Source of the DNA: Ignavibacteria bacterium
GTDB lineage: Bacteria > Bacteroidota > Ignavibacteria > Tepidaquicellales > Tepidaquicellaceae
NCBI GenBank assembly: GCA_041649015.1
Contig: JBAZNU010000003.1
Span: forward strand, 186,001 to 250,000
DNA: 64,000 nt
Direction of reading: 5' to 3'
The position numbers and the translations under genes were made by a program. Shown here piece by piece: positions 37,584-46,321 of this stretch; position 1 is the stretch's first letter; each line of letters starts with the position of its first letter. Under the pieces are notes generated by a model. It saw only the letters and a list, made by a program, of their open reading frames with translations. It was not told where the DNA came from and did not search any database.

Positions 37584-37900
37584 CTAAATTTCCGTCTCTG
37601 TATACGACAATAATTTGCTAAGTGTATTAAATTCATTTAAGTAAGTTAAAATATTGTTTACTATGAATGATAGATAATCAAAACCTTTCTTGAAGATACT
37701 TATTGACTTCCTTCCAGGGTTTTAAATTTTCAGAGGATTAATATTATCAAACCGGATACCCGTCATAATGCCCCCCAATAAGCTATGCTTACGACTAGCA
37801 ATAATTTATTTATTCTTTCGAGGCCTTTAAAGCGAGTATCCTCAAAGTTAAATCCTTTGGTTTTAAAAGCTCCGAATATACTCTCTATGTTGAAGAGTTT
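37584..37900 (-). pseudogene. IS4-type transposase C-terminal remnant (frameshift and stop)
   Basis: Reading the minus strand from 37900, the sequence encodes NIESIFGAFKTKGFNFEDT, then a segment ending SIAYWG, all typical of the C-terminal part of IS4-type DDE transposases (the E of the catalytic triad lies in IES/IEx-F). A frameshift near 37768 moves to the frame GIMTGIRFDNINPLKI, an in-frame TAA follows, and the frame then continues with NPGRKSISIFKKGFDYL to a stop at 37584. The N-terminal two thirds are missing, as are recognisable inverted repeats. It is a dead fragment, evidence of past insertion. Confidence 0.78.
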
Positions 37901-37987
37901 CTAATTGTTATTTAATTAGTGGAAACATTCGATGAACCGGCTTTGTGTTATCTTTTCAAATTATTGTCGTGTAAAAAGAATTTCCGT

Positions 37988-38764
37988 TCAATCTATTTTG
38001 GTGTACCTGATTATCTCTTTTCCTTTGCTTCTTAATGATAGTTGCATCTTTTCCAGTTTCCATGAGTCAACTTCCTTTAGCAAACTTATATATCTGCTCT
38101 CAAAATTCCCTTCGCAGAATTTCTTAGTCTGTGAAAAGTTGTTAAAATATAAATATGAATCGCCCGTATATATGTTCCCGGATATATCGTTGCAGTTTGT
38201 CGTTCCATAAAACTTTCCATCGTTTAAATGTAATTCGATGTAGGGAATTCCTTCAGGAAAGTCTTCCCTTCTGATTTCCTTTCCGTCCATCCACTTAATC
38301 GCCCATATATCGTTTAACCTTTGTGTTTCTCTTGAAATCAGCGGATTGCTGGTTGCAATTATATACCTGCCGCAGCCTGTATAACGTTTATCTCTTCTGC
38401 TAAGCATTACCGAAAACACATTCTTCTCACCGCTCATGCTGTTAACGCATTCCTCTGCCTTTATGCTAAGCGTTACTTCATCATCGAACTTATACATAAT
38501 AATATTAGCAGCGGTATCGATAACAGGTGTCGTTGCAGGATATCTTAATGTTCTTTCTCCTGCAATAAATATTCTTATCGAATCTTCAACGTCAAGTTCT
38601 GCGCTCCAGAACGGTTCATTTCCCGAAGCAAAAAAATCTATTCCAAGCGCTCGCTTCTTACTGTAATCGTTGGGTTCTGTCTTGTCCGTATCTTTGAAAT
38701 CCTTTTGAGTTGAACATCCTGCAAATACAAAGATTAGAATAAGTATTAATATATATTTTATCAT
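37988..38764 (-). CDS. META domain / COG3650-type lipoprotein
   Basis: A 258-residue lipoprotein (lipobox FAGC, C16). The first half (FFASGNEPFWSAEL, GERTLRYPAT, then an R-rich CGRYII end) matches the COG3650 domain; the second half (IWAIKWMDGKEI, GKFYGTTNCNDISG, KKFCEGNFE) is a META domain, found in heat-shock HslJ-like envelope proteins. Its start overlaps the stop of the upstream SDR by 4 bp. It is the last gene of the minus-strand set phosphate-transport, SDR, META. Confidence 0.85.
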   Translation of the reverse strand: MIKYILILILIFVFAGCSTQKDFKDTDKTEPNDYSKKRALGIDFFASGNEPFWSAELDVEDSIRIFIAGERTLRYPATTPVIDTAANIIMYKFDDEVTLSIKAEECVNSMSGEKNVFSVMLSRRDKRYTGCGRYIIATSNPLISRETQRLNDIWAIKWMDGKEIRREDFPEGIPYIELHLNDGKFYGTTNCNDISGNIYTGDSYLYFNNFSQTKKFCEGNFESRYISLLKEVDSWKLEKMQLSLRSKGKEIIRYTKID

Positions 38765-39603
38765 ACTTCAGTCTTCCTTCCTGAAATAATATTCTCTGTC
38801 ATCTCCCATAATTTTTTCTGAAATTCTTTGTTGAACGTAAATTCTTTTGATAACTTTTCCTTTCCCTTTATGAAGTATTTTCCCGTGACATTCCTGAATT
38901 GTTCCGCCGATACAAGAGGATATATGTATTCTGCTGACTTATCAGCCGATATAAAAAATGGTTTTATCACTGATATCAGAATCTTCGTTATAAACGGGAC
39001 GTTGTCATAAATTCTCGTTCTTACTACTCCGGGATGCAGACAATTTACGGTAACATTACTACCCTTTAGTTTTTCAGCAAGTTCATACGTGAACATGATG
39101 TTTCCCGATTTTGAACTGCCGTAAGTTCTTAACTGATGATAATTCCTCTCCGACATTATATCATTAAAATTAATTTCCGAATGTGCCTCTGATGCAATAT
39201 TTATTATTCTCGAAGGTGCTGAGGATTTCAGTAAATCAAGCAATAGTTTTGTCAGAAGAAAATAACCTATGTGATTTGTGGCAAAGACTTTTTCAATTCC
39301 ATCTATCGATAGTTCTCTCTTGGGAAGGCTCAAACCTGCATTGTTTACGAGCACATTCAGGTTTTTATAATTCGATTTCACCTCATTAGCAAGCTTCTCG
39401 ATTTCTTTTAGTGAGGAAAGGTCTGCAAGAAACAATCGCACTAATTTACTTCCTGAACAGCTTGTCACATCTCTGAAAGCCACCTCTGCTTTTTTCCTGT
39501 TTCTCCCAACCATAATCACTTCATAACCTGCTTTAGCGCATATTTTCGAAAGCGACTTACCGACACCCGAAGTTGCCCCTGTTATAAGTACTGTCTTATT
39601 CAT
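38761..39603 (-). CDS. short-chain dehydrogenase (retinol-dehydrogenase-like)
   Basis: A 280-residue SDR: NAD(P)-binding motif VLITGATSGVGKSL, NNAGLSLPK, and the YGSSKSGN catalytic Tyr/Lys segment. Its layout (NVTVNCLHPGVVRTRI) resembles the retinol-dehydrogenase/WW-oxidoreductase type of SDR. I chose ATG 39603, since the longer frame overlaps the phosphate transporter gene. It follows the PiT gene with overlap-level spacing and overlaps the META lipoprotein gene. The substrate is unknown. Confidence 0.85.
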   Translation of the reverse strand: MNKTVLITGATSGVGKSLSKICAKAGYEVIMVGRNRKKAEVAFRDVTSCSGSKLVRLFLADLSSLKEIEKLANEVKSNYKNLNVLVNNAGLSLPKRELSIDGIEKVFATNHIGYFLLTKLLLDLLKSSAPSRIINIASEAHSEINFNDIMSERNYHQLRTYGSSKSGNIMFTYELAEKLKGSNVTVNCLHPGVVRTRIYDNVPFITKILISVIKPFFISADKSAEYIYPLVSAEQFRNVTGKYFIKGKEKLSKEFTFNKEFQKKLWEMTENIISGRKTEV

Positions 39604-39613
39604 GAATATATAA

Positions 39614-40600
39614 TTAAAGGAACAGCGAAATAATCCAGTAAAATCCGGCACCCGATAACATCGAAAGCGGTATCGTCAAAACCCATGCCCAGACTATCTT
39701 TCCGGCTACACCCCATCTTACTGCCGAAAGTCTTTGTATGCTTCCAACCCCCACAATCGCTCCTGTTATTGTCTGCGTTGTACTTACAGGTATCCCAAGT
39801 ATGGCTGTCCCGATTAAAGTTGTCGCACCCGCAAACTCTGCACAAAATCCCCCAATTGGTTTCAGTTTTGTAATTTTCATCCCCATCGTTTTTACTATTC
39901 GCCAGCCGCCATACATCGTCCCGAGAGCTATTGCTGCATGACAAAGAAGAACCACATAAAAAGGTATATAGAATGAATCAATAAAGTTAGCAGAAAACAA
40001 AACTCCTGCTATTATTCCCATCGTCTTCTGTGCATCATTCGTTCCGTGACCAAGACTGTAAAATCCCGCCGATACTAACTGAAGCTTCCTGAAGACTTTA
40101 TCCACCTTCACAGGTTTCATATCCTTTACTACCCACGTAATAACGTACATGTTTATTACTCCAAGTACCAGACCAATTACTGGTGCAAGAACTATAAATG
40201 CAATCACTTTTATCCAGCCCGGTAATATTAAAACTCCCCATCCTAATTTCATCACAGCCGCTCCGCCGTATCCTCCTATTAGTGCATGCGACGAACTTAC
40301 AGGCAATCCGATATACCAGGTAAATAGATTCCAGAAAATAGCGCCAAGTAAGCCTCCCGTTAATACCCACGCATCTATATCAGTAATATCAACAAGCCCC
40401 TTGCCGATTGTCTTTGCTACCGCTACATCAAATGTAAATGCAGCTACGAAATTAAAAAAAGCAGCGAATAATACGGCTTTTTGTGGTGTCAGTACCTGTG
40501 TTGATACTATCGTTGCAATAGAATTTGCTGAATCATGAAATCCGTTTAAGAAATCAAATACAAGTGCTATGAATATTACAATAAGTACAATTTCTATCAT
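39614..40600 (-). CDS. low-affinity inorganic phosphate transporter (PiT family)
   Basis: A 328-residue polytopic transporter with the PiT signature near each end: DFLNGFHDSANSIATIVS and GHGTNDAQKTMGII, plus GLPVSSSHALIGGY. Length is of the short bacterial/archaeal form without a large central loop. It imports phosphate (or metal phosphate) driven by the ion gradient. The DUF47 gene ends 1 bp upstream, a standard pairing in which the DUF47/PhoU-like protein controls the transporter. Confidence 0.95.
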   Translation of the reverse strand: MIEIVLIVIFIALVFDFLNGFHDSANSIATIVSTQVLTPQKAVLFAAFFNFVAAFTFDVAVAKTIGKGLVDITDIDAWVLTGGLLGAIFWNLFTWYIGLPVSSSHALIGGYGGAAVMKLGWGVLILPGWIKVIAFIVLAPVIGLVLGVINMYVITWVVKDMKPVKVDKVFRKLQLVSAGFYSLGHGTNDAQKTMGIIAGVLFSANFIDSFYIPFYVVLLCHAAIALGTMYGGWRIVKTMGMKITKLKPIGGFCAEFAGATTLIGTAILGIPVSTTQTITGAIVGVGSIQRLSAVRWGVAGKIVWAWVLTIPLSMLSGAGFYWIISLFL

Positions 40601-40601
40601 C

Positions 40602-41225
40602 CTACATATTTTTGATTAATGCTCCCTCAATAGCAAGTGTTGCCGTCTGGCATTTATCTACTGCCTTTTCGAATTTTTCCAGAATCTCTTTCTTCTTAAT
40701 CACTTCAATCACATCGCTTTCATTATCAAAAAGATATATTATCGAATCTCTGAATATTGTATCACCCTCAGTTTCAAGATTCCTGACCGAGATAAGTTTA
40801 TCCAGTGTTTCCCTATACTTGTTCTTAGTCATGCTTCTCACGGCTGAAACAAGCAACTCTGTCTGAGATAGTATTATAGAGGCAAGTTGGGGACCGTACT
40901 TTAAGTTAGTTTTAACCTTGTACATTTTAAACTTTGCTGCAATACTGTCTATTCCGTCAACAACATCGTCAAGACTGTTTGTAATAGCAAATATATCCTC
41001 TCTGTCAATCGGAGTTATAAATGTATCGTTCAGCTCATTTTTGACAGTGTGAGTGTAGTCATCGCATTTGTTCTCAATAATGTGTATCTGCGAAGCAATG
41101 TCTTCAATGTTCTCTGGCTCCCTAACTATCTTATCAAGTAGTTTAGCAGCTTCGAATGATTCTTCGGTAATTTTCAGGATAAGTTCAAAAAATTTGGGTT
41201 GTTTAGGTAGAAATCTTTTTAACAT
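40602..41225 (-). CDS. DUF47 (PhoU-like) phosphate transport regulator
   Basis: A 207-residue all-helical protein of the DUF47/TIGR00153 family. Recognisable elements are the DDVVDGIDSIAAKFKMY region and EGDTIFRDSIIYLF. It is nearly always next to a PiT gene, as here, and is thought to regulate phosphate uptake. It is the first gene of the minus-strand unit. Confidence 0.92.
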   Translation of the reverse strand: MLKRFLPKQPKFFELILKITEESFEAAKLLDKIVREPENIEDIASQIHIIENKCDDYTHTVKNELNDTFITPIDREDIFAITNSLDDVVDGIDSIAAKFKMYKVKTNLKYGPQLASIILSQTELLVSAVRSMTKNKYRETLDKLISVRNLETEGDTIFRDSIIYLFDNESDVIEVIKKKEILEKFEKAVDKCQTATLAIEGALIKNM

Positions 41226-41571
41226 TTAAGCAAGATTTAAATTATTAAATTCCTTTTGAATACGTGCAAAGTAATATTATTTGAACATAAAATACATGTA
41301 AAATTCAACTTCTCTTTTGCTGATTTTTATCACTTTCCTTCGTGTAATAAAATCAGTTCTTAATTCGTGGTAAACCGCCTCATCCTTGCCCGTCAGTCTG
41401 CCTGCCACAAGCAGGTGTTTTATTGCTTTAATCTCTAAATCAGTACAAATTATAATTCATCAGTTCTTACAACCTACGCTCTTAATAGATTGTTACATTA
41501 TTAATTGAATTTTTCTAATCATTCTAATTCCTTATTTTTACTAAACATTTTATTAACCCTATCAAACAATC
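41226..41571. other. divergent intergenic region with one small hairpin
   Basis: These 346 bp lie between DUF47 (leftward) and mce (rightward). A 5-bp hairpin CCTGC / GCAGG (41401-41415) followed by TGTTTT is the only structure; it may be a remnant terminator. I see no coding region. Confidence 0.45.
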
Positions 41572-41970
41572 ATGAAACTTGAACATTTAGGCATAGCAGT
41601 TAAATCACTAGAAAACTCCGTCCCCCTATTCGAAAAAATCTTCGGAGTCAAAGCCGGTGATATGGAATACGTCGCCGAACAAAAAGTAAACGTCAGAAAA
41701 ATTAGACTTGAAAACTTTGATATTGAACTTCTCGAAGCCACCTCGGAAGATTCACCCATCGGTAAATTCGTAGAGAAAAGAGGCGAGGGGATTCATCATT
41801 GCTCTTTTAACGTTCCCGATGTTGCTTCTAAACTCGAAGAGCTAAAACAAAATGGTATTCAGTTAATCGACCAGCAGCCGCGTGTTGGTGCGGAGGGTAT
41901 GTTGATTGCATTTCTTCATCCTAAATCTACTAACGGAATTCTTATGGAACTTGCTCAGCATAACAAATGA
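41572..41970 (+). CDS. mce: methylmalonyl-CoA epimerase
   Basis: A 132-residue vicinal-oxygen-chelate enzyme interconverting (R)- and (S)-methylmalonyl-CoA in propionate metabolism. Seen: MKLEHLGIAVKSLE at the N-terminus (metal ligand H5), GEGIHHCSFNVPDV, and the C-terminal LHPKSTNGILMELAQ. Length is typical. The mutase genes are not in the window. A 12-bp hairpin follows. Confidence 0.95.
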   Translation: MKLEHLGIAVKSLENSVPLFEKIFGVKAGDMEYVAEQKVNVRKIRLENFDIELLEATSEDSPIGKFVEKRGEGIHHCSFNVPDVASKLEELKQNGIQLIDQQPRVGAEGMLIAFLHPKSTNGILMELAQHNK

Positions 41971-41976
41971 TTTTTA

Positions 41977-42012
41977 TTAACACCTGCTGCTTGTAAAAGT
42001 AGCAGGTGTTAA
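41977..42012. terminator. 12-bp hairpin between convergent mce and EIIA-Ntr genes
   Basis: The perfect inverted repeat TTAACACCTGCT / AGCAGGTGTTAA surrounds a 12-nt loop. It lies between two convergent genes and probably ends both transcripts, but neither strand has a strong T run. Confidence 0.6.
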
Positions 42013-42015
42013 AAT

Positions 42016-42486
42016 CTATATATCCAGATAGCTCTGCTCTTCTTCTACAAAGAGTTTCAGCACCTGTTGTTTCGTCTCAGCCAAAAGTAATTTCGCCCTG
42101 AACTCATCCTTGTTCATTAATCTCGATATCCTGCTCAATAATTTTATATGTAAATTCAACATGCTGTCTTTTCCGACTAAAAGAAATACAAACTTTACCG
42201 GTTCCCCGTCAATCGAATCAAAATCTACCGGCTCCTTTAGAATTGCAAATGCTGCAACTATTTCCTTTATCTCATCCGATTTACCGTGAGGTATAGCAAA
42301 ACCCTTGCCGACACCCGTCGATACCAGCTTCTCCCTCTCAAATACGCACTTGCTCACTGCTTCATAATCCAATATGTTGCCCGAATTTTTTGCCAGCATT
42401 AACATCTTCGCTATGGCATCATTCTTGTCTTTTACCGCCAGATTTACTTCTATTATCTTTTCAGATAATATATCGCTTACTTTCAT
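42016..42486 (-). CDS. PTS EIIA (nitrogen-type) domain protein
   Basis: A 156-residue EIIA-Ntr/fructose-type protein. The phosphorylatable His is H67 in KGFAIPHGKSDEI. It is preceded directly by the large nucleotidyltransferase-phosphomutase gene. No other PTS component is in the window, so a regulatory rather than transport role is more likely. The phosphodonor (HPr, NPr) must be elsewhere. Confidence 0.9.
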   Translation of the reverse strand: MKVSDILSEKIIEVNLAVKDKNDAIAKMLMLAKNSGNILDYEAVSKCVFEREKLVSTGVGKGFAIPHGKSDEIKEIVAAFAILKEPVDFDSIDGEPVKFVFLLVGKDSMLNLHIKLLSRISRLMNKDEFRAKLLLAETKQQVLKLFVEEEQSYLDI

Positions 42487-42510
42487 TTCAAATATATTAA
42501 ATTTCTAAAA

Positions 42511-44946
42511 TTAGCTTATATAGTCTTGTATTATATTCTTGTATAAATTTAAAAGATGGTCTGTCTTTTCTTCAGTGTCCGTCTCCACGTTTAAATGCAC
42601 TAAATTCCTTGATTTATCTGGAATGCATAGTACTGTATCAGTCTCGTTTAAAAACACCTTCACTCCGTCTATCAGCTGTTGTTTATATTGTATCGTGTCT
42701 TCCATAAACAATCGCATAATCTTTCCCTTGTCTTCCCTCGTGCAGGGTATGTTTACTTTCTTCATCATAAGGTTCGGTATTAGATTGTCCACATCCTCCA
42801 CAGTCATTTTTATCTTTGCCTGCATCTCAAGTATTTTTGCTATCGCAAACATTCCGTCTGTTGCATATATAAATTCAGGGAAAAATACGCCGCGCCTTGT
42901 CCCGCCTACAAACCTTACTTCCTTGTCATTGCATGCTGTCATCATGCTGTAATGTGAATCTTTCACCCTTATCACTTCCGTCCCGTATTCTGACGCTACC
43001 ATGTCAACCTCTCTCGATGCTTGTACTGGTACGGCAACCTTCTTTACTCCCGGCGTTGACATCAAAAACATCTTAAGCACTACCACAAGAAATCTGTAAT
43101 CATTCAAAACCCTTCCCTCATGTGTTGCCAGCCAGAGCTTCTCCCCGCCCGCATCTACCATAAAACCAAGGTCAAAATTCAATGACTTAACTACATACCT
43201 GAAGTTCTCAAACGATTTCTTAAATTCATTCTCTTCTCTCGTAATCCTTTCCTTGTCAAGATGTGCCGAAAGCGAAACAACCTCGCAGTTGAACTCTCCG
43301 AGTATGTTCGGAAATATAGTTGACGTTATTCCGTGTGAATAATCAAGTACTAGCTTGAATTTTCTTTTCCTTATAATCTCTATGTCTAATGAATCAATAA
43401 AATGCTCTTTGTATTTCAAGTTTGTTCTTTCGGGATATTTCAGTGTTCCTACGTTTAAAAAATCCGCCCTCTTGTATTCCTCACTGAAAAATGACCTCTC
43501 TATCGATTTTGTCTTGCTGCTCGATAAATCCTTGCCGTCTTTATCAAGAAATATTATATCCGTCGAACCCGGGTCAAACGGCGACTTCCTCACAAATATT
43601 CCTCCCGAATGTCCCCCGCTCTTCAGCTCTTGACGTAAAATCGGAATCGGTATCACCTGTAAATCCGATACGTTCACACCCGCCGATAACGCACCTGATG
43701 TTATCGAACGCTTTATCATGTTTGAAATGTCGTCTATGTCCCGTCCCGCAAGCATGCTTTTGTTCTGTCCTAAAAACGCTCCGTAAACTGAACCAAGCTT
43801 TGCCGCAAACTCTGGATTTATCTGTAGGTTTGAAAGCCCCGTTATTCTTGAATCCGTGAAAAGGTCATTGAAGAACGTGTCTTCCTGTATTAAGCTTCTT
43901 GTTATCTTTGCATTGTTGTCTATCGTCTTCTTGTCCCATATCTTTATGCTCGAACTGATAAACACATTCTTTCCTATCAAACAATTGTCGCCGATAAAAA
44001 CAAAATCATTTATTCTCGTGTTCTCTCCGACTTCGCAGTTCTTCCCTATCACGTCATAAAGCACTTTCGCATTCTCATGGATTATTACATTGTTCCAGAT
44101 TATTGAGTTTTTTACTTCTGCTCCCTTCTCAATCAACACTTCATTACCTATCACAGAGTTCTCAACTGTCGCACTCGCCTCTATCATCGCAGTACTGCTT
44201 ATGCAGCTTCCGTTTGTATCGTTAAAACTTATATGACTCAGCTTTCCCGCAAGCACATCAAGGTTTGCAGATATGTATTCTTCTAAATTCCCGACATCCC
44301 TCCAGTATCCCGTGCTTTTAAAACCGTACAAAGGAATCTGATACTCCAGTAGATAAGGAAATAAATCTTTTGAGAAATCATAATTTTCACCCTCGGGTAT
44401 GTATTGAAACACATCTTTGCTGAAACAGTAAATGCCCGTGTTTATCGTATCCGAAAAAACCTCCGATGAAGATGGCTTCTCAAGAAACCTCACTATCTTA
44501 TCGTCGTTATCAGAAAGCACAATTCCATATTGTAGAGGATTCTCCGAACTGTAAAGAGATAATGTAGCAACGGATTTTTTCTCCCTGTGATATTTGTGTA
44601 TCGCTCCAAGGTCAAAATCTGTCAGCACATCTCCGCTTATTACTAAGAAATCATCTTTTATGTATTTCTCGGAAAGCTTTACTGCACCCGCCGTTCCGTA
44701 ATCTTTGTCGGGCAGTACATAATTTATGCTTACTCCGAACTGGGAACCGTCATCAAAATATCTTCTTATAATTTCAGGCTGGTAATAAAGCAGCATCACG
44801 AAGTCAGTAATGTCATGCTTCTTAAGCAGTGTTATAACATGCTCAAGCATTGGAACATTAACAATCGGAACCATTGGTTTCGGTATGCTGTTCGTCAAGG
44901 GTCTTAACCTTGTCCCAAACCCGCCTGCCATTATTACCGCCTGCAT
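42511..44946 (-). CDS. sugar nucleotidyltransferase fused to degenerate phosphohexomutase
   Basis: An 811-residue fusion. Residues 1 to about 235 are a sugar-phosphate nucleotidyltransferase (AVIMAGGFGTRLRPLT, then PKPMVPI); about 245-370 form a left-handed beta-helix of hexapeptide repeats; about 375-811 are a phosphomannomutase/phosphoglucomutase-like region. The mutase part lacks the usual active-site Ser loop TASHNP (here GGHSGGIFVRKSPFDPG, near residue 443) and the metal-binding DGDADR (here DAGGEKL, near 595), so the second enzyme is probably inactive or regulatory. The first likely makes GDP-mannose or a related nucleotide sugar. Proteins of this layout are known in other bacteria. Its stop is 24 bp before the EIIA gene. 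Confidence 0.88.
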   Translation of the reverse strand: MQAVIMAGGFGTRLRPLTNSIPKPMVPIVNVPMLEHVITLLKKHDITDFVMLLYYQPEIIRRYFDDGSQFGVSINYVLPDKDYGTAGAVKLSEKYIKDDFLVISGDVLTDFDLGAIHKYHREKKSVATLSLYSSENPLQYGIVLSDNDDKIVRFLEKPSSSEVFSDTINTGIYCFSKDVFQYIPEGENYDFSKDLFPYLLEYQIPLYGFKSTGYWRDVGNLEEYISANLDVLAGKLSHISFNDTNGSCISSTAMIEASATVENSVIGNEVLIEKGAEVKNSIIWNNVIIHENAKVLYDVIGKNCEVGENTRINDFVFIGDNCLIGKNVFISSSIKIWDKKTIDNNAKITRSLIQEDTFFNDLFTDSRITGLSNLQINPEFAAKLGSVYGAFLGQNKSMLAGRDIDDISNMIKRSITSGALSAGVNVSDLQVIPIPILRQELKSGGHSGGIFVRKSPFDPGSTDIIFLDKDGKDLSSSKTKSIERSFFSEEYKRADFLNVGTLKYPERTNLKYKEHFIDSLDIEIIRKRKFKLVLDYSHGITSTIFPNILGEFNCEVVSLSAHLDKERITREENEFKKSFENFRYVVKSLNFDLGFMVDAGGEKLWLATHEGRVLNDYRFLVVVLKMFLMSTPGVKKVAVPVQASREVDMVASEYGTEVIRVKDSHYSMMTACNDKEVRFVGGTRRGVFFPEFIYATDGMFAIAKILEMQAKIKMTVEDVDNLIPNLMMKKVNIPCTREDKGKIMRLFMEDTIQYKQQLIDGVKVFLNETDTVLCIPDKSRNLVHLNVETDTEEKTDHLLNLYKNIIQDYIS

Positions 44947-44980
44947 AACTTCTTTGTTTAATTTATATTATATATTAAAT

Positions 44981-45595
44981 CTATTTCTTTTCCTTCTTAT
45001 TAAAATCAAAGTCTACGCCAGGTGCATTCTCGCTGCCTTCCTTGCCTTTGAAGTACGGCTTTTCTTTAAACCCGAAAATCTTCGCTGTTATTATCGTTGG
45101 AAAACTTCTGACCTGAGTGTTGAATGCCTGTACTGCTTCGTTAAACTTCTTTCTCTCTACTGATATCCTGTTCTCTGTTCCCTCAAGCTGTGATTGAAGC
45201 TGAAGAAAATTCTCGTTCGCTCTTAATTGTGGGTAGTTTTCCGTAACAACAAGCAGTCTCGATAACGCCGATGAAAGCCCGTCCTGTGCCTGCTGGTACT
45301 TTGCAAATTTCTCTGGGTCGTTTAGGTCTTCAGCGCTTAGCTTCACCTGTCCGACTCTGCTTCTCATTTCTGTTACTTCTGTCAGTACACTTTTTTCAAA
45401 ATCTGCCGCACCCTGAACCGTCTGTACAAGATTCGGTATAAGGTCTGCCCTTCTCTGATATTGGTTCTCTACTTGAGCCCATGCTGAACTTATCGTCTCC
45501 TCTGAAGATACTAATGAGTTGTAACCGCATCCCGAAAATGAAGACGCTACGAAAAGTATTACAACTACTGATAACAAATACTTTGTAAGTTTCAT
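44981..45595 (-). CDS. LemA family lipoprotein
   Basis: A 204-residue LemA protein: a lipoprotein-type N-terminus (SGCGYNSLVSSEETI), a long helical hairpin (QVENQYQRRADLIPNLVQTV), and LLVVTENYPQLRANENF. LemA proteins are common envelope proteins of unclear role. The usual companions (TPM-domain or Htpx-like genes) are not adjacent. It is a single-gene unit ending 35 bp before the start of the nucleotidyltransferase fusion gene. Confidence 0.93.
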   Translation of the reverse strand: MKLTKYLLSVVVILFVASSFSGCGYNSLVSSEETISSAWAQVENQYQRRADLIPNLVQTVQGAADFEKSVLTEVTEMRSRVGQVKLSAEDLNDPEKFAKYQQAQDGLSSALSRLLVVTENYPQLRANENFLQLQSQLEGTENRISVERKKFNEAVQAFNTQVRSFPTIITAKIFGFKEKPYFKGKEGSENAPGVDFDFNKKEKK

Positions 45596-45769
45596 ATTAA
45601 TTTAAAATAGTTTAATTGTTAAAGTTAACTAACAAAGTATTAATTTTAAACATTATAAAAACTATAAATCGCACTTACCCGATTACAAACAAAAAAATCT
45701 TCGTTAATCCTTTTCCTCATAGTTATATGTCATTTTAAAGCTTAACAAATTGTTCTTCGCACTCGAGTC

Positions 45770-45890
45770 GCAGATCTGTCTTCTTTTTGGCAGAGAACCT
45801 TTACATTCTTTGCGTCCTATGTACATCTTTGCGATCCTTGCGTTGAAATTTTTTATATGTTTTTTCTTTGTTTGTGCGTCTTTCAAAAAT
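45770..45890 (-). repeat. GCAAAGA-type short-word repeat cluster
   Basis: Read on the minus strand, the words AACGCAAGGATCGCAAAGATG and GGACGCAAAGAATG follow one another. Short intergenic repeats built on ACGCAAAGA are frequent in Bacteroidota/Chlorobiota genomes. They encode the spurious NFNARIAK-type frame. Confidence 0.45.
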
Positions 45891-46096
45891 TTACTAATAA
45901 ATACTCGCCGATAATTCCTTTTCCCTCTAAAAATCCTTCTTCATCTGCATATTATAATACAGGAAATAAAAAGTAAAGACCTCTTGACAATCACAAAAAA
46001 TTATATTATCTTCATAAAGTTGGACACACAATCAGCTGTTTATTACCTAAAACATTAAAAACAGCTAATCGCCCACATAAACACCTATATTTTAAA

Positions 46097-46143
46097 ATCC
46101 ACTCTAAACCCACTCTAAATCCACTCCATATTCACTCTAAAAA
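46097..46143 (+). repeat. imperfect tandem repeat of about 12 bp
   Basis: Four imperfect copies of ATCCACTCTAAA follow one another directly (CCACTCTAAA, CCACTCTAAAT, CCACTCCATAT, TCACTCTAAAA). It lies upstream of the glycosyltransferase cluster; no function is evident. Confidence 0.6.
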
Positions 46144-46321
46144 AATTTTAATTAGTCCTTACTCGGTTCTTCCTCCCTCCTTAATCAGGTGCGAATCATC
46201 CCTTCTCGTCATTCGGTAATTTTCGAACAATTTTCCCCCCGCATTACTAATTAGATTTTCTGCTATTTTTGTTTTTAGTAAATTATCTCTTTTACTTATT
46301 TACTGCAAGAATATACGTTGA

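Larger units (their letters stand above)
45596..46321. other. 726-bp intergenic region with short repeats
   Basis: The region lies between LemA (leftward) and a glycosyltransferase (rightward). On the minus strand, 45770-45890 contains near-copies of a GCAAGGAT/GACGCAAAGA word, and 46097-46143 contains a run of CCACTCTAAA-like units. A 60-codon frame at 45704-45886 lies within the first and is not a credible gene. TATTTTTG at 46264-46271 could be a -7 element for the glycosyltransferase. Confidence 0.6.

Noticed and set aside
37932..38210. 92-codon frame on the plus strand next to the transposase remnant
   Set aside because: It is antisense to the META lipoprotein gene and shows no domain or signal.
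39600..39944. 114-codon minus-strand frame overlapping the phosphate transporter
   Set aside because: It reads a second frame of the same PiT gene; the peptide is rich in Cys and Trp and looks like a shifted translation.
43491..43859. 122-codon frame on the plus strand within the nucleotidyltransferase-phosphomutase gene
   Set aside because: It is antisense to a strongly supported gene and resembles no family; a shadow of the real coding frame.
45704..45886. 60-codon open frame on the minus strand
   Set aside because: It lies inside a GCAAAGA-type short repeat and its basic peptide looks like the spurious translation of such repeats; no ribosome site or conserved domain.
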